Assembly (NCBI RefSeq): GCF_000430025.1
Contig: NZ_AUCZ01000004.1
Coordinates: 268,780-332,779, forward strand
DNA length: 64,000 bases
Source: Flavobacterium suncheonense GH29-5 = DSM 17707
Lineage (GTDB): Bacteria; Bacteroidota; Bacteroidia; Flavobacteriales; Flavobacteriaceae
Direction: 5' to 3'
Shown: in pieces, positions 34,675-43,738 of the stretch
Layout: every line of letters begins with the position of its first letter
Numbering within the stretch: the stretch's first letter is position 1
Notes under the pieces: generated by a model
What the model saw: only the letters and a program-made list of their open reading frames with translations
Database searches by the model: none
What the model was told of the DNA's origin: nothing
Program-made: the position numbers and the translations under genes

Positions 34675-34685
34675 CAAAAAAATAC

Positions 34686-34697
34686 TATGCATGCATA
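34686..34697. promoter_or_regulatory. Candidate MarR operator
   Basis: TATGCATGCATA is a perfect 12-bp palindrome centred about 18 bp upstream of the -7 element, covering the -33 region of the marR promoter. MarR dimers bind palindromes of this size. Confidence 0.5.
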
Positions 34698-34732
34698 ATA
34701 AATTTAAATTATTTTTATGTTAATTAAAAAAA

Positions 34733-34754
34733 AACTCCTCAATTAAGAGGAGTT
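34733..34754 (-). terminator. Terminator of the acyl-CoA ligase gene
   Basis: AACTCCTC (34733-34740) pairs with GAGGAGTT (34747-34754) around a 6-nt loop. A long T run follows on the minus strand. Confidence 0.87.
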
Positions 34755-34763
34755 GCTTGATTT

Positions 34764-36542
34764 TTAGGCATTATTATAAATTTTATCGTAAAGATACTGA
34801 TATTTTTCTTTTATGATTTTTCGTTTCAGTTTCATAGTCGGAGTCAGGTGACCGGCATCGATAGACCAGATATCCGGAGTAAGTTCTATCTTTTTAACCT
34901 GTTCCCATTTTCCGAATCTTTTGTTCAATTCTTCTATTTCTTCTTCAATTCGTTGTTTTACTTCCGGATGTGCTGAAATTTCGGCTTCTGTCGTTCCGAT
35001 GTTGATGCCTTTAATTTTGGCCCATTCTTTCACGAAATCAAAATTGGGTTGTACAAAAGCAGCCGGCATTTTTTCACCGTCGCCAATTACCATAATCTGT
35101 TCGATGAAACGGGATTGTTTAAATGTGTTTTCCAGAATCTGTGGTGCAACATATTTTCCGCCGGATGTTTTGAACATTTCTTTTTTGCGGTCTGTGATTT
35201 TCAGGAAGCCTTCGCTGTCAATTTCTCCGATGTCGCCAGTGTGGAAATAACCGTTTTGCAAAGCTTCGTCTGTTTTTTCCTGATCTTTGTAATAACCAAT
35301 CATCACGTTTGGTCCTTTGCACAAGATTTCACCGTCTTCGGCTATTTTTACTTCAACACCTTCCAGTACTTTACCTACAGTTCCGATTTTGAATCCGCGG
35401 TTGCGCTGATCGTTTACGGCAATTACCGGAGATGTTTCCGTTAAACCATAACCTTCCATAATAGGTATTCCGGCTGCGGCAAACACTCTGGTTAATCTTG
35501 GCTGTAAAGCGGCACTTCCGGAAACCATCAGTTCTAATTGGCCGCCCAACCCTTCCTGCCATTTGGAGAAAATCAGTTTGCGGGCGATTTTCAGCTGGAA
35601 TTCGTACCACCAGCCGTTAGCTCCGTATGGTTCGTATTTTAAGCCAAGTTCGATGGCCCAGAAGAATAATTTTTTCTTTATTCCGGTTAAATCGGTTCCT
35701 TTGGCGTAGATTTTATCATAAACTTTTTCCAATAAACGCGGAACGGCAGTCATTACATGAGGTTTCACTTCTTTTAAGTTGTCGCTCATTTTTTCGATGC
35801 TTTCCGCAAAATAGATGGAGATGCCATAATATTGGTACAAATACAAAATCATTCGTTCGAAGATGTGGCAAACCGGTAAGAAGCTCAAGCCTCTGGTGTC
35901 GCCTGCTCGTAACGGAACGCGGGGCGCACTCATCAAAACGTTGGAAACAATGTTCTGATGGGTAAGCATTACGCCTTTTGGTCTTCCGGTTGTTCCTGAG
36001 GTGTAGATTATTGTTGCTAAATCTGTGGTAACGATGCTGTCTTTTCGTGCTTCAACTTCGCTCTGGTTGCTTTCGTCTTCTCCCAATTCCAGAATTTCTT
36101 TCCAGCTTTTACAACCCGGAATATCGTTAAAGGAATAGATTTCAATGAGAGAAGCCACTCTGTTTTTTACCGAACTTATTTTGTCGAAAACATCCTGATC
36201 GGAAATAAAGCAATATTTGGATTCGGAATGGTTTAAGATATATTCGTAATCTTCAGCTGAAATGGTCGGATAGATCGGAACGGTTTGCGCTCCGGTTTGT
36301 AAGGCACCTATGTCTGTAATGTTCCATTCGGTTCGGTTGTTCGATGAAATAATGGCTATTTTATCATGTTTCTGAACTCCCAAACGAAGTAAGCCTCTGG
36401 AAACAGCGTTGGCTTTATCTATGTATTCTTTAGTTGATGTTTTAACCCATTTTCCGTCGTATTTGGTAACTAATGCATCGGAAAGATTGTATTTTTCCAG
36501 CTGATAGTATGGAAAATCAAAAAGGCGGGTAACGTTAATCAT
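34764..36542 (-). CDS. fadD: Long-chain fatty acid-CoA ligase
   Basis: Activates fatty acids to acyl-CoA with ATP, feeding the beta-oxidation genes to its left. The 592-residue ANL enzyme has the P-loop TIIYTSGTTGRPKGVMLTHQN, GYGLTETSPV, YFHTGDIGEID and the DRKKEMFKTSGGKYVAPQ hinge with the C-terminal catalytic Lys region. It is the FAA1/FadD15-like long form. It has its own terminator, so it is a separate unit from the marR-fadNAE operon. Confidence 0.93.
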   Translation of the reverse strand: MINVTRLFDFPYYQLEKYNLSDALVTKYDGKWVKTSTKEYIDKANAVSRGLLRLGVQKHDKIAIISSNNRTEWNITDIGALQTGAQTVPIYPTISAEDYEYILNHSESKYCFISDQDVFDKISSVKNRVASLIEIYSFNDIPGCKSWKEILELGEDESNQSEVEARKDSIVTTDLATIIYTSGTTGRPKGVMLTHQNIVSNVLMSAPRVPLRAGDTRGLSFLPVCHIFERMILYLYQYYGISIYFAESIEKMSDNLKEVKPHVMTAVPRLLEKVYDKIYAKGTDLTGIKKKLFFWAIELGLKYEPYGANGWWYEFQLKIARKLIFSKWQEGLGGQLELMVSGSAALQPRLTRVFAAAGIPIMEGYGLTETSPVIAVNDQRNRGFKIGTVGKVLEGVEVKIAEDGEILCKGPNVMIGYYKDQEKTDEALQNGYFHTGDIGEIDSEGFLKITDRKKEMFKTSGGKYVAPQILENTFKQSRFIEQIMVIGDGEKMPAAFVQPNFDFVKEWAKIKGINIGTTEAEISAHPEVKQRIEEEIEELNKRFGKWEQVKKIELTPDIWSIDAGHLTPTMKLKRKIIKEKYQYLYDKIYNNA

Positions 36543-36678
36543 AATTATGAGGTTTTTAGCTGATGCAAATTATAAAAAAAATAATAAATTTTGCTTAAAG
36601 TTTTAATAATGCGTGAAAAAAGGCAGAGTTATTTTGTATTTTTGGCTACGTAATTTTACTGATTTCCATTAAATTAAC

Positions 36679-38604
36679 ATGAATAAATTTTTTCGTACGG
36701 AAGAATATAAAGCGCTGCTTTATAGACTCTTTTTAGTTTATTTTTTCTACTTTCTGGCAAGATTGCTGTTTTTCGCCTATAACTATAAGCTCTTAAAAGT
36801 TGATTCCGTAACCGATTTTTTATGGTTGCAATACCACGGGATGGCTTTTGATACCACTGCAATTTTGTATGCGAACGGACTTTTTATTTTACTTTCCATA
36901 CTGCCTTTCTGGCATAATTCCAAGCGGGGTTACCAGCGTTTTTTGTTTTACGTGTACTTCATTTGCAACTTATTAGCGTATGCAACGAATTTCATAGACT
37001 TCATTTATTATAAGTATATCTATTCGAGAACAACGATAGCCGTATTTGATGTTTTGGAGCACGAGACCAATAAAGGAAACATGTTTTTCCGTTTTATGAT
37101 AAGTTACTGGCATGTGTACCTGCTTTTCTTTGCCTTGTCCGCTCTGTGGATTTATCTCTACAAGAAAGTAAGGGTGGAATACAAACAACCTGAAAAGCAT
37201 TTAGCCTATTTTTCAACTTCCTTATTAGGCGTAATTGTCATTGCGACTATGGCAGTTGGCGGAATTCGCGGTGATTTTAAGAAAAGTACCCGCCCGTTAA
37301 ACATGATTGACGCCAATCGCCATGTAAAAAAAGCACAGCATGCAGACATCGTACTGAATACACCGTTTTCCATCATCCGAACCATCGGGAAAACCAGTTT
37401 TAAGAAAGTGAATCTGGTTGATAAAAGTGTTGTGGAAGCTAATTTTCATCCGATTAAACAATACAATAACAATCCGCAGACCAAGCCAAACATTGTGCTT
37501 TTTATTACGGAAAGTTACGGTCGTGAATATTGGGGTGCGTTCAACAAAGGGACAGCAATTAAAGATTTCGTAAGTTATACTCCGTTTTTGGATTCTTTGG
37601 CCAATGAAAGTCTGATTTATTCAAACGCTTTTGCCAACGGAAGTAAGTCAATTCACGGAATGTCGTCTGTTTTGGCGGGAATTCCGTCGTTTAAAGACGC
37701 TTTTACGTCTTCGCCGTATCCGAAACAAAAAATACAGTCTTTGGTTTCGACGCTTAAAGAAATGGGATATGATACGTCCTTTTTTCATGGCGCACCAAAC
37801 GGTTCAATGGGATTCTTGGGATTTTCAAATATTTTAGGATTTGACCATTATTACGGCAAAACCGAATACAATAACGACGCAGACCACGACGGTTCCTGGG
37901 GAATCTGGGACGAGCCGTTTATGCAGTTCATGAAACAAACGCTGGATAAAAAGCAAAAGCCTTTTTTCGGGACAATTTTCACGGTTTCTTCTCACGAACC
38001 TTATGTGGTTCCGAAACAATACGAAGGGAAGTTTCCAAAGGGAACCAATGCCATGCATCAATGTGTAGGCTACACGGATTACGCGTTTAGGAAATTTTTC
38101 GAAGCCGCCAAAAAAGAGCCGTGGTTTAAAAATACCATTTTCATTATTACGGCCGATCACAGTAACTTAACGGCTTATGATGAATACAATAAAATCATCA
38201 ATCGTCAGGCGGTACCGATTCTGTTTTACAAACCCGATGGCAGTTTGAAAGGAGAAGTTAAAGATTTAGCCCAGCAAATCGACATCTATCCGACTGTTTT
38301 GGATATGATTGGTTACAATAAGCCTTTCCGAAGCTGGGGAAGAAGTTTGGTAGGAGATAAAAAAACACTGCCTTATGTGGTAAATTTTAACGCAAATCAG
38401 TATCAGTTTCAGCGAGGCAGCTATATTTGTACTTTCGACGGAAAAAACATTACCGGATTTTATGATAGTAATGATAAAGGGCTGGAGCATAACCTAATCG
38501 GAAAGAAAAACAAGGAAATGATTGAAACGGGTGAGGCTTGTAAAGCTTTTATTCAGGATTATTTCGAACGGATTATAGATCAGAAACTGTATTATTCAAA
38601 ATAA
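36679..38604 (+). CDS. LTA synthase-like sulfatase-fold membrane enzyme
   Basis: The 641 residues begin with five membrane helices (within about 1-185), followed by an extracytoplasmic sulfatase-fold domain. It has NIVLFITESYGREYWGAF (metal-binding Glu), GSKSIHGMSSVLAG (nucleophile loop, with Ser where many members have Thr), FTVSSHEPY and FIITADHSN. In Gram-positives such enzymes polymerise glycerol-phosphate; in Gram-negatives relatives add phosphoglycerol or phosphoethanolamine to envelope glycans or lipid. Its acceptor here is unknown. A phosphatase gene follows after 1 nt. Confidence 0.87.
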   Translation: MNKFFRTEEYKALLYRLFLVYFFYFLARLLFFAYNYKLLKVDSVTDFLWLQYHGMAFDTTAILYANGLFILLSILPFWHNSKRGYQRFLFYVYFICNLLAYATNFIDFIYYKYIYSRTTIAVFDVLEHETNKGNMFFRFMISYWHVYLLFFALSALWIYLYKKVRVEYKQPEKHLAYFSTSLLGVIVIATMAVGGIRGDFKKSTRPLNMIDANRHVKKAQHADIVLNTPFSIIRTIGKTSFKKVNLVDKSVVEANFHPIKQYNNNPQTKPNIVLFITESYGREYWGAFNKGTAIKDFVSYTPFLDSLANESLIYSNAFANGSKSIHGMSSVLAGIPSFKDAFTSSPYPKQKIQSLVSTLKEMGYDTSFFHGAPNGSMGFLGFSNILGFDHYYGKTEYNNDADHDGSWGIWDEPFMQFMKQTLDKKQKPFFGTIFTVSSHEPYVVPKQYEGKFPKGTNAMHQCVGYTDYAFRKFFEAAKKEPWFKNTIFIITADHSNLTAYDEYNKIINRQAVPILFYKPDGSLKGEVKDLAQQIDIYPTVLDMIGYNKPFRSWGRSLVGDKKTLPYVVNFNANQYQFQRGSYICTFDGKNITGFYDSNDKGLEHNLIGKKNKEMIETGEACKAFIQDYFERIIDQKLYYSK

Positions 38605-38605
38605 T

Positions 38606-39178
38606 ATGAAAAAGAAAATTTTACTATTGGCTTTAGTTGTGGGTGCTGCATTTGGAGCCAAATATGTGTATGATATGCACATCAATCACAATTTTGAAAC
38701 CATTACTGAAGGGAAAGTATATAAAAGTGGAGTCATTCCGCCGGATGAAATCGAAGAATACGTAAAGAAATACAATATTAAAAGTATAGTCGATTTGCGT
38801 TTCCCCGGAACAGGAGATTTAGTGAACAATCCTGAAATTCCTGCCGAGTTAACCGCCGAAAAAGAAGCCATTGCCAAAATTCCGGGGGTTAATTATTTTA
38901 ATAACGGTTCCGATCAGGTACCAAAACAGGAAAATCTTGATTCGTTCTTTAAAATCATGGACAATCCCGACAATTATCCGGTTTTGATTCACTGTTATCA
39001 CGGCGTTGGGAGAGCGGAAATGTATTCAGCATTATACCGGATTGAGTATGAAAACATGGACAGAGATGAAGCCCGAACCAGTACCCGTTTCCTAACCAAA
39101 TGGAGTTCGTTTGATTTAGGAAAACCAAAAGGCGATTATCTTCATAATTATAAACCGAGAAAAGATTCTATTAAATAA
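38606..39178 (+). CDS. Membrane-anchored Cys-based phosphatase (DSP-like)
   Basis: The 190-residue protein has an N-terminal membrane anchor or signal (about 4-20) and the catalytic P-loop HCYHGVGRA, with Cys 130 and Arg 136 (C-X5-R) and an upstream general-acid region (VDLRFPGTGD). This is a dual-specificity or lipid phosphatase pattern. Being secreted or anchored, it probably acts on an envelope phosphate, and the tight coupling to the LTA-synthase-like gene suggests a shared substrate. This is inference. Confidence 0.85.
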   Translation: MKKKILLLALVVGAAFGAKYVYDMHINHNFETITEGKVYKSGVIPPDEIEEYVKKYNIKSIVDLRFPGTGDLVNNPEIPAELTAEKEAIAKIPGVNYFNNGSDQVPKQENLDSFFKIMDNPDNYPVLIHCYHGVGRAEMYSALYRIEYENMDRDEARTSTRFLTKWSSFDLGKPKGDYLHNYKPRKDSIK

Positions 39179-39185
39179 ATCAAAT

Positions 39186-39216
39186 AAAAAAGCACTCCGT
39201 TTAGAGTGCTTTTTTT
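39186..39216. terminator. Bidirectional terminator between the phosphatase gene and purL
   Basis: AAAAAAGCACTC pairs with GAGTGCTTTTTT around a CGTTTA loop. Confidence 0.9.
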
Positions 39217-39230
39217 ATGGTGTTAAGTCA

Positions 39231-42200
39231 TTATTTATTCCTCGCTTCAATCCATTTGCGGGCATTCACAAATGCTTCGTGCCAAGGCGTTACTTCGTCT
39301 TTGTGACCGTTATCCGGGTAATGCGCCCAATTCCAAGGGAAAGTTGAACGTTCGATATGCGGCATCGTAACTAAGTGACGACCGGTTTTGTCACACATCA
39401 TAGCTGTATTGAAGGCAGAGCCGTTCGGATTGGCCGGATAACTTTCGTAGCCGTATTTCCCAACAATATTGTATTGGTCTTCGGCATACGGTAAGTTGAA
39501 TTTACCTTCCCCATGCGAAATCCAAACTCCTAGAGTTGCCCCTTCCAAAGAAGAAAGCATCACCGAGTTGTTTTTCTGAATGGTAACCGATGTAAAACCG
39601 CTTTCGTGTTTATGCGAATTGTTGTGCAGCATTTTTCCGTGAACTTCATGCTCTGGATTGATCAGTTCCAATTCCATAAACAACTGGCAACCGTTACAGA
39701 TTCCTACCGATAACGTATCTTCACGTTTGAAGAAATTCTCCAAGGCAGTTTTTGCCTTTTCGTTGTACAAGAACGCTCCGGCCCAACCTTTAGCCGAACC
39801 TAAAACGTCTGAATTCGAGAAACCGCCAACTGCGCCGATGAACTGAATATCTTCCAATGTTTCACGACCGGAAATCAAATCCGTCATGTGAACGTCTTTT
39901 ACATCAAATCCTGCTAAGTACATAGCATTTGCCATTTCGCGCTCGGAATTACTTCCTTTTTCACGGATGATGGCCGCTTTCGGTCTTGGTTTGGAATTGT
40001 CGATAACCGGTGCTTTTCCGTCAAAATGGGAAGGGAAAGTATAGGTTAAAGGTTGGTTTTTATAGTTGTCGTAACGTTCTTTTGCCGTTCCGTTTTTCGA
40101 TTGTTTGGAATCTAAAAGGAAAGATGTTTTGAACCAGGTATCTCTTAATTTAGAAACACTTAACGTGAACGCATCGTCATTATTGATGAACGTTACCACA
40201 TCGCCTTCCACTACAGAGCCGATGTTGAAAATTTCGATATTGTTTTGGGCAAAAACCGCTTTCACTTCAGCATCCGCCTGGAAAACTACTCCAATGTTTT
40301 CGTTGAATAAAGCTTTTACGGTGTCTTTTTCGCCTAAGGAAGTCAAATCAAACGAAGCGCCTAAATTCACATCTGCAAAACACATTTCTAATAAAGTAGT
40401 AATCAAACCACCACTTCCGATGTCGTGCCCGGCTTTAATTTTACGTTCTTTAATCAAATCCTGTAAAATGTTGAACGCTTTTTTGAAATACTCCGCATTT
40501 TTTATCGTTGGCACTTCCGAACCGATTTTGTTTAAAATCTGAGCAAAGGAAGAACCGCCCAATTTGAAGTTATCCTGCGATAAATTGATATAGTAGATGT
40601 TTCCGCCGTTTCGTTTCAAAACAGGTTCCACCACCTTAGTAATGTTGGAACAGTTTCCGGCTGCTGAAATAATAACCGTTCCCGGTGCGATTACTTCGTC
40701 ATTCGGATATTTCTGTTTCATGGAAAGCGAATCCTTTCCGGTTGGGATATTGATGCCCAATTCGATAGCAAAATCCGAACAGCCTTTTACGGCTTCGTAT
40801 AATCTTGCGTCTTCGCCTTCATTTTTACAGGCCCACATCCAGTTAGCGGATAAAGAAACCGATTTCAAACCGTCTTTTAACGGTGCCCAAACGATGTTGG
40901 ATAATGCTTCTCCGATTGAATTTCTGGAACCTGCCACCGGATCCACCAAAGCCGAAACAGGCGAGTGGCCGATAGTTGTGGCAATTCCTTCTTTTCCTTT
41001 GAAATCCAGCGCCATAACCCCAACGTTGTTCAAGGGTAATTGTAAGGGGCCGGCACATTGTTGTTTGGCTACGCGTCCGCCCACACAACGGTCTACTTTG
41101 TTGGTTAACCAGTCTTTACACGCAACCGCTTCTAATTGAAGTACTTGGTTTAAATAGGTTGGAATATTTTCTGTTGAATAGTTTAAATCTGCATAATTTA
41201 CCGCAACCGTTTTGTCGGTCATGATGGTTTTTGGCGAACTTCCGAAGAAATCTTCCAAAGCGTAATCCATTGGTTTTGCACCAGTTGTTTTCGATTCAAA
41301 CGTAAAACGGTGATCCGCAGTTACATCACCAACTTGGTACATTGGCGAACGCTCACGGTCTGCAATTTTCTGTAAAATATCGATGTCTTTTTCACCGATT
41401 ACCAATCCCATTCGTTCCTGAGATTCGTTTCCGATGATTTCTTTAGCGGAAAGTGTAGGGTCGCCCACCGGTAATTTATCCAAATCGATTAGACCTCCTG
41501 TATCTTCCACTAATTCCGAAAGACAGTTCAAGTGACCACCAGCCCCGTGATCGTGAATCGAAACGATCGGGTTGTTATCGCTTTCCACCAAACCGCGAAT
41601 GGCATTGGCAGCACGTTTTTGCATTTCCGGATTCGAACGCTGAATGGCATTCAATTCGATTCCTGAACCGAAAGCTCCTGTGTCTGCAGAAGAAACCGCA
41701 GCACCACCCATTCCGATTCTGTAATTTTCACCACCTAAGATTACGATTTTATCGCCTTCCTGTGGTTTCTTTTTAATGGCCTGATCTAATTTTCCGTATC
41801 CGATTCCACCCGCTTGCATGATTACTTTGTCGTAACCGATTTTGCGGTTGTTCTCTTCATGCTCGAAAGTTAGAATTGAACCTGTAATAAGCGGTTGACC
41901 GAATTTGTTACCGAAATCCGAAGCTCCGTTGGACGCTTTGATTAAAATGTCCATTGGCGTTTGGTACAACCACGGTCTTTCGTTCATGGCTTCTTCCCAA
42001 GTTCTGTTTTCTTCTAATCTTGAGTAAGAAGTCATGTAAACTGCAGTTCCAGCTAATGGTAATGAACCTTGTCCACCGGCTAAACGGTCACGAATTTCTC
42101 CTCCTGAACCGGTTGCAGCACCACTAAAAGGTTCCACCGTAGTAGGGAAGTTGTGTGTTTCTGCTTTTAACGAAAGAACTGAATCGAATTCTTTTTCTTC

Positions 42201-42899
42201 GTAAAAATCCGGTTTGTCCGCACTTTTTGGTGCAAATTGCGTCACTTTTGGTCCTTTGATGAAAGCAACGTTGTCTTTATAAGCCGAAACAATATCGTTA
42301 GGATTTGTCTCGGATGTTTTCTTGATTAATTTGAATAACGAAGTCGGTTTTTCTTCACCATCCACAACAAAAGTTCCGTTGAAAATTTTGTGACGGCAGT
42401 GTTCCGAATTCGCTTGTGAGAAAGCAAAAACTTCAGAATCGGTTAATTTTCTTCCGATTTTAACAGCCAGATTATTTAAATAATCTACTTCTTCGTCACT
42501 TAAAGCTAAACCTTCCTGTTTGTTATAGGCAGCGATATTTTCAATTTCCAGAATGGGTTCCGGTTTGATGTTAATGGTGAAAATGTCCTGATTTAATTCG
42601 GCGTATTTCTGGGAAATCATCGGGTCGAAAGCCGTGAAATCGGCAGTGGATTTTTCAAATTCCTCAATTCGGATGATTCCGGAAATTCCCATATTCTGAG
42701 TAATTTCAACGGCATTGGTACTCCAAGGGGTAACCATGGCGGCACGGGGACCAACAAAAAAATCCGACAGTGCGGATTTCTCTATTTTATGGGCGTTGCC
42801 AAAAAGCCAGTTTAATTTGTTGATGTCTTCAGTCGATAATTCGTTTTGCGATTGAACTGCAAAAACAGTGTTCGTTTGGTTTCCGAAGAAATGAATCAT
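39231..42899 (-). CDS. purL: Phosphoribosylformylglycinamidine synthase
   Basis: Fourth step of de novo purine synthesis: converts FGAR, glutamine and ATP to FGAM. The 1222-residue single-chain form combines the PurS-like N-terminus, two AIR-synthase-like ATP-grasp halves (TGSGGEIRDRLAGGQGS and IPTGKDSLSMKQKYPND) and a C-terminal glutaminase with its Cys in VGICNGCQLF (near residue 1066). The ATG at 42897-42899 (MIHFFGNQTN) is chosen; an ATG 33 nt upstream reads through a GC-rich leader. Promoter at 42976-43005. Confidence 0.97.
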   Translation of the reverse strand: MIHFFGNQTNTVFAVQSQNELSTEDINKLNWLFGNAHKIEKSALSDFFVGPRAAMVTPWSTNAVEITQNMGISGIIRIEEFEKSTADFTAFDPMISQKYAELNQDIFTINIKPEPILEIENIAAYNKQEGLALSDEEVDYLNNLAVKIGRKLTDSEVFAFSQANSEHCRHKIFNGTFVVDGEEKPTSLFKLIKKTSETNPNDIVSAYKDNVAFIKGPKVTQFAPKSADKPDFYEEKEFDSVLSLKAETHNFPTTVEPFSGAATGSGGEIRDRLAGGQGSLPLAGTAVYMTSYSRLEENRTWEEAMNERPWLYQTPMDILIKASNGASDFGNKFGQPLITGSILTFEHEENNRKIGYDKVIMQAGGIGYGKLDQAIKKKPQEGDKIVILGGENYRIGMGGAAVSSADTGAFGSGIELNAIQRSNPEMQKRAANAIRGLVESDNNPIVSIHDHGAGGHLNCLSELVEDTGGLIDLDKLPVGDPTLSAKEIIGNESQERMGLVIGEKDIDILQKIADRERSPMYQVGDVTADHRFTFESKTTGAKPMDYALEDFFGSSPKTIMTDKTVAVNYADLNYSTENIPTYLNQVLQLEAVACKDWLTNKVDRCVGGRVAKQQCAGPLQLPLNNVGVMALDFKGKEGIATTIGHSPVSALVDPVAGSRNSIGEALSNIVWAPLKDGLKSVSLSANWMWACKNEGEDARLYEAVKGCSDFAIELGINIPTGKDSLSMKQKYPNDEVIAPGTVIISAAGNCSNITKVVEPVLKRNGGNIYYINLSQDNFKLGGSSFAQILNKIGSEVPTIKNAEYFKKAFNILQDLIKERKIKAGHDIGSGGLITTLLEMCFADVNLGASFDLTSLGEKDTVKALFNENIGVVFQADAEVKAVFAQNNIEIFNIGSVVEGDVVTFINNDDAFTLSVSKLRDTWFKTSFLLDSKQSKNGTAKERYDNYKNQPLTYTFPSHFDGKAPVIDNSKPRPKAAIIREKGSNSEREMANAMYLAGFDVKDVHMTDLISGRETLEDIQFIGAVGGFSNSDVLGSAKGWAGAFLYNEKAKTALENFFKREDTLSVGICNGCQLFMELELINPEHEVHGKMLHNNSHKHESGFTSVTIQKNNSVMLSSLEGATLGVWISHGEGKFNLPYAEDQYNIVGKYGYESYPANPNGSAFNTAMMCDKTGRHLVTMPHIERSTFPWNWAHYPDNGHKDEVTPWHEAFVNARKWIEARNK

Positions 42900-42975
42900 T
42901 GTTGTGGTTGTTTTTATTCCGCTGCGCTCCAAACAATTCGGCGTGCCTCGGGTGTGTGTTGTTGTTTTGAAAGTG

Positions 42976-43005
42976 CAAATTTATTCTAAAAAAGTCAGTT
43001 AACAA
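42976..43005 (-). promoter_or_regulatory. purL promoter
   Basis: On the minus strand TTG (43003-43005) and TAAATTTG (42976-42983) are separated by exactly 19 nt, then CAC follows. Consensus Bacteroidota promoter, about 77 nt upstream of the ATG. Confidence 0.78.
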
Positions 43006-43018
43006 AGTGTATAATCAT

Positions 43019-43050
43019 AAAAAAAGCACAAGATTTAACCTGTGCTTTTT
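43019..43050 (-). terminator. Terminator of the DUF1579 gene
   Basis: AAAAAGCACA (43021-43030) pairs with TGTGCTTTTT (43041-43050), 10 bp perfect, with a T run on the minus strand. Confidence 0.85.
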
Positions 43051-43069
43051 GTAGGATTTGTTCAGAAAA

Positions 43070-43720
43070 TTATTTCTTTCTGGTTGAGATAATTTCCATG
43101 TTTTTGAATTCTTTTCCGTCGTATCCGGTATCGAACATTTCCATTTTGCGGGTGTTGTCGTCAACAACGGTAACCACTTCTCTCATTTTTTTTGTCTTTT
43201 TGGTAACCGGGTCAACACAATCTCCTTCCATGCGGAATTGTTTCGTTGCCGGATCGTATTTTCCTTTCATAATCATGATTCCGGTTCCCATGTTATCAAT
43301 CCAGGTGGAAGTGTATTCCTGTGTTGCATTGTCGTACGCCAAGGTACTTTTTCCTTCAAAAGGCGCTCCCATAAAATTTCCTTTGTGAATTCCTTCCTGA
43401 TAACGGCCTCCCATTACGGTTTTGTATTCGGCAGATACAGTTTGTTTCATTGGTTCGGCACCAGCATGCATCCACATGGTCATTTCACCGTTCCAGATTC
43501 CGTTTTCTGCCATCATCATTTTGTGGGCTTCTCCCGGCGTTGCATAATCCATCCAGGCTTTGTTGATGGTTGCTGAATCCGGCATAACTGCAGCCGCAGT
43601 GTCTTCTGTTTTTACAGCGGTTGAATCAACAGCAGACTGAGAATCTGCCTTTTCTCCGTCTTTTTTACAGGCAACTAAACTTAACGAAGCAATTGCCAGA
43701 GTAAGAATTGTTTTGTTCAT
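43070..43720 (-). CDS. DUF1579 lipoprotein
   Basis: The 216-residue product has a lipobox (SLVAC) and an acidic Ala/Thr-rich linker to about residue 50. The DUF1579 domain follows (MMAENGIWNGEMTMWM, AEYKTVMGGRYQEGIHKGNFMGAPFEGKST, and so on), a lipocalin/beta-barrel-like fold. Function unknown. It follows the beta-helix lipoprotein gene by 18 nt and probably shares its transcript. Confidence 0.88.
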   Translation of the reverse strand: MNKTILTLAIASLSLVACKKDGEKADSQSAVDSTAVKTEDTAAAVMPDSATINKAWMDYATPGEAHKMMMAENGIWNGEMTMWMHAGAEPMKQTVSAEYKTVMGGRYQEGIHKGNFMGAPFEGKSTLAYDNATQEYTSTWIDNMGTGIMIMKGKYDPATKQFRMEGDCVDPVTKKTKKMREVVTVVDDNTRKMEMFDTGYDGKEFKNMEIISTRKK

Positions 43721-43738
43721 AATTTATTGATTTTTGGT

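Noticed and set aside
40597..41139. 180-residue plus-strand frame inside purL
   Set aside because: It is antisense to a conserved purL region; its composition follows the purL codons.
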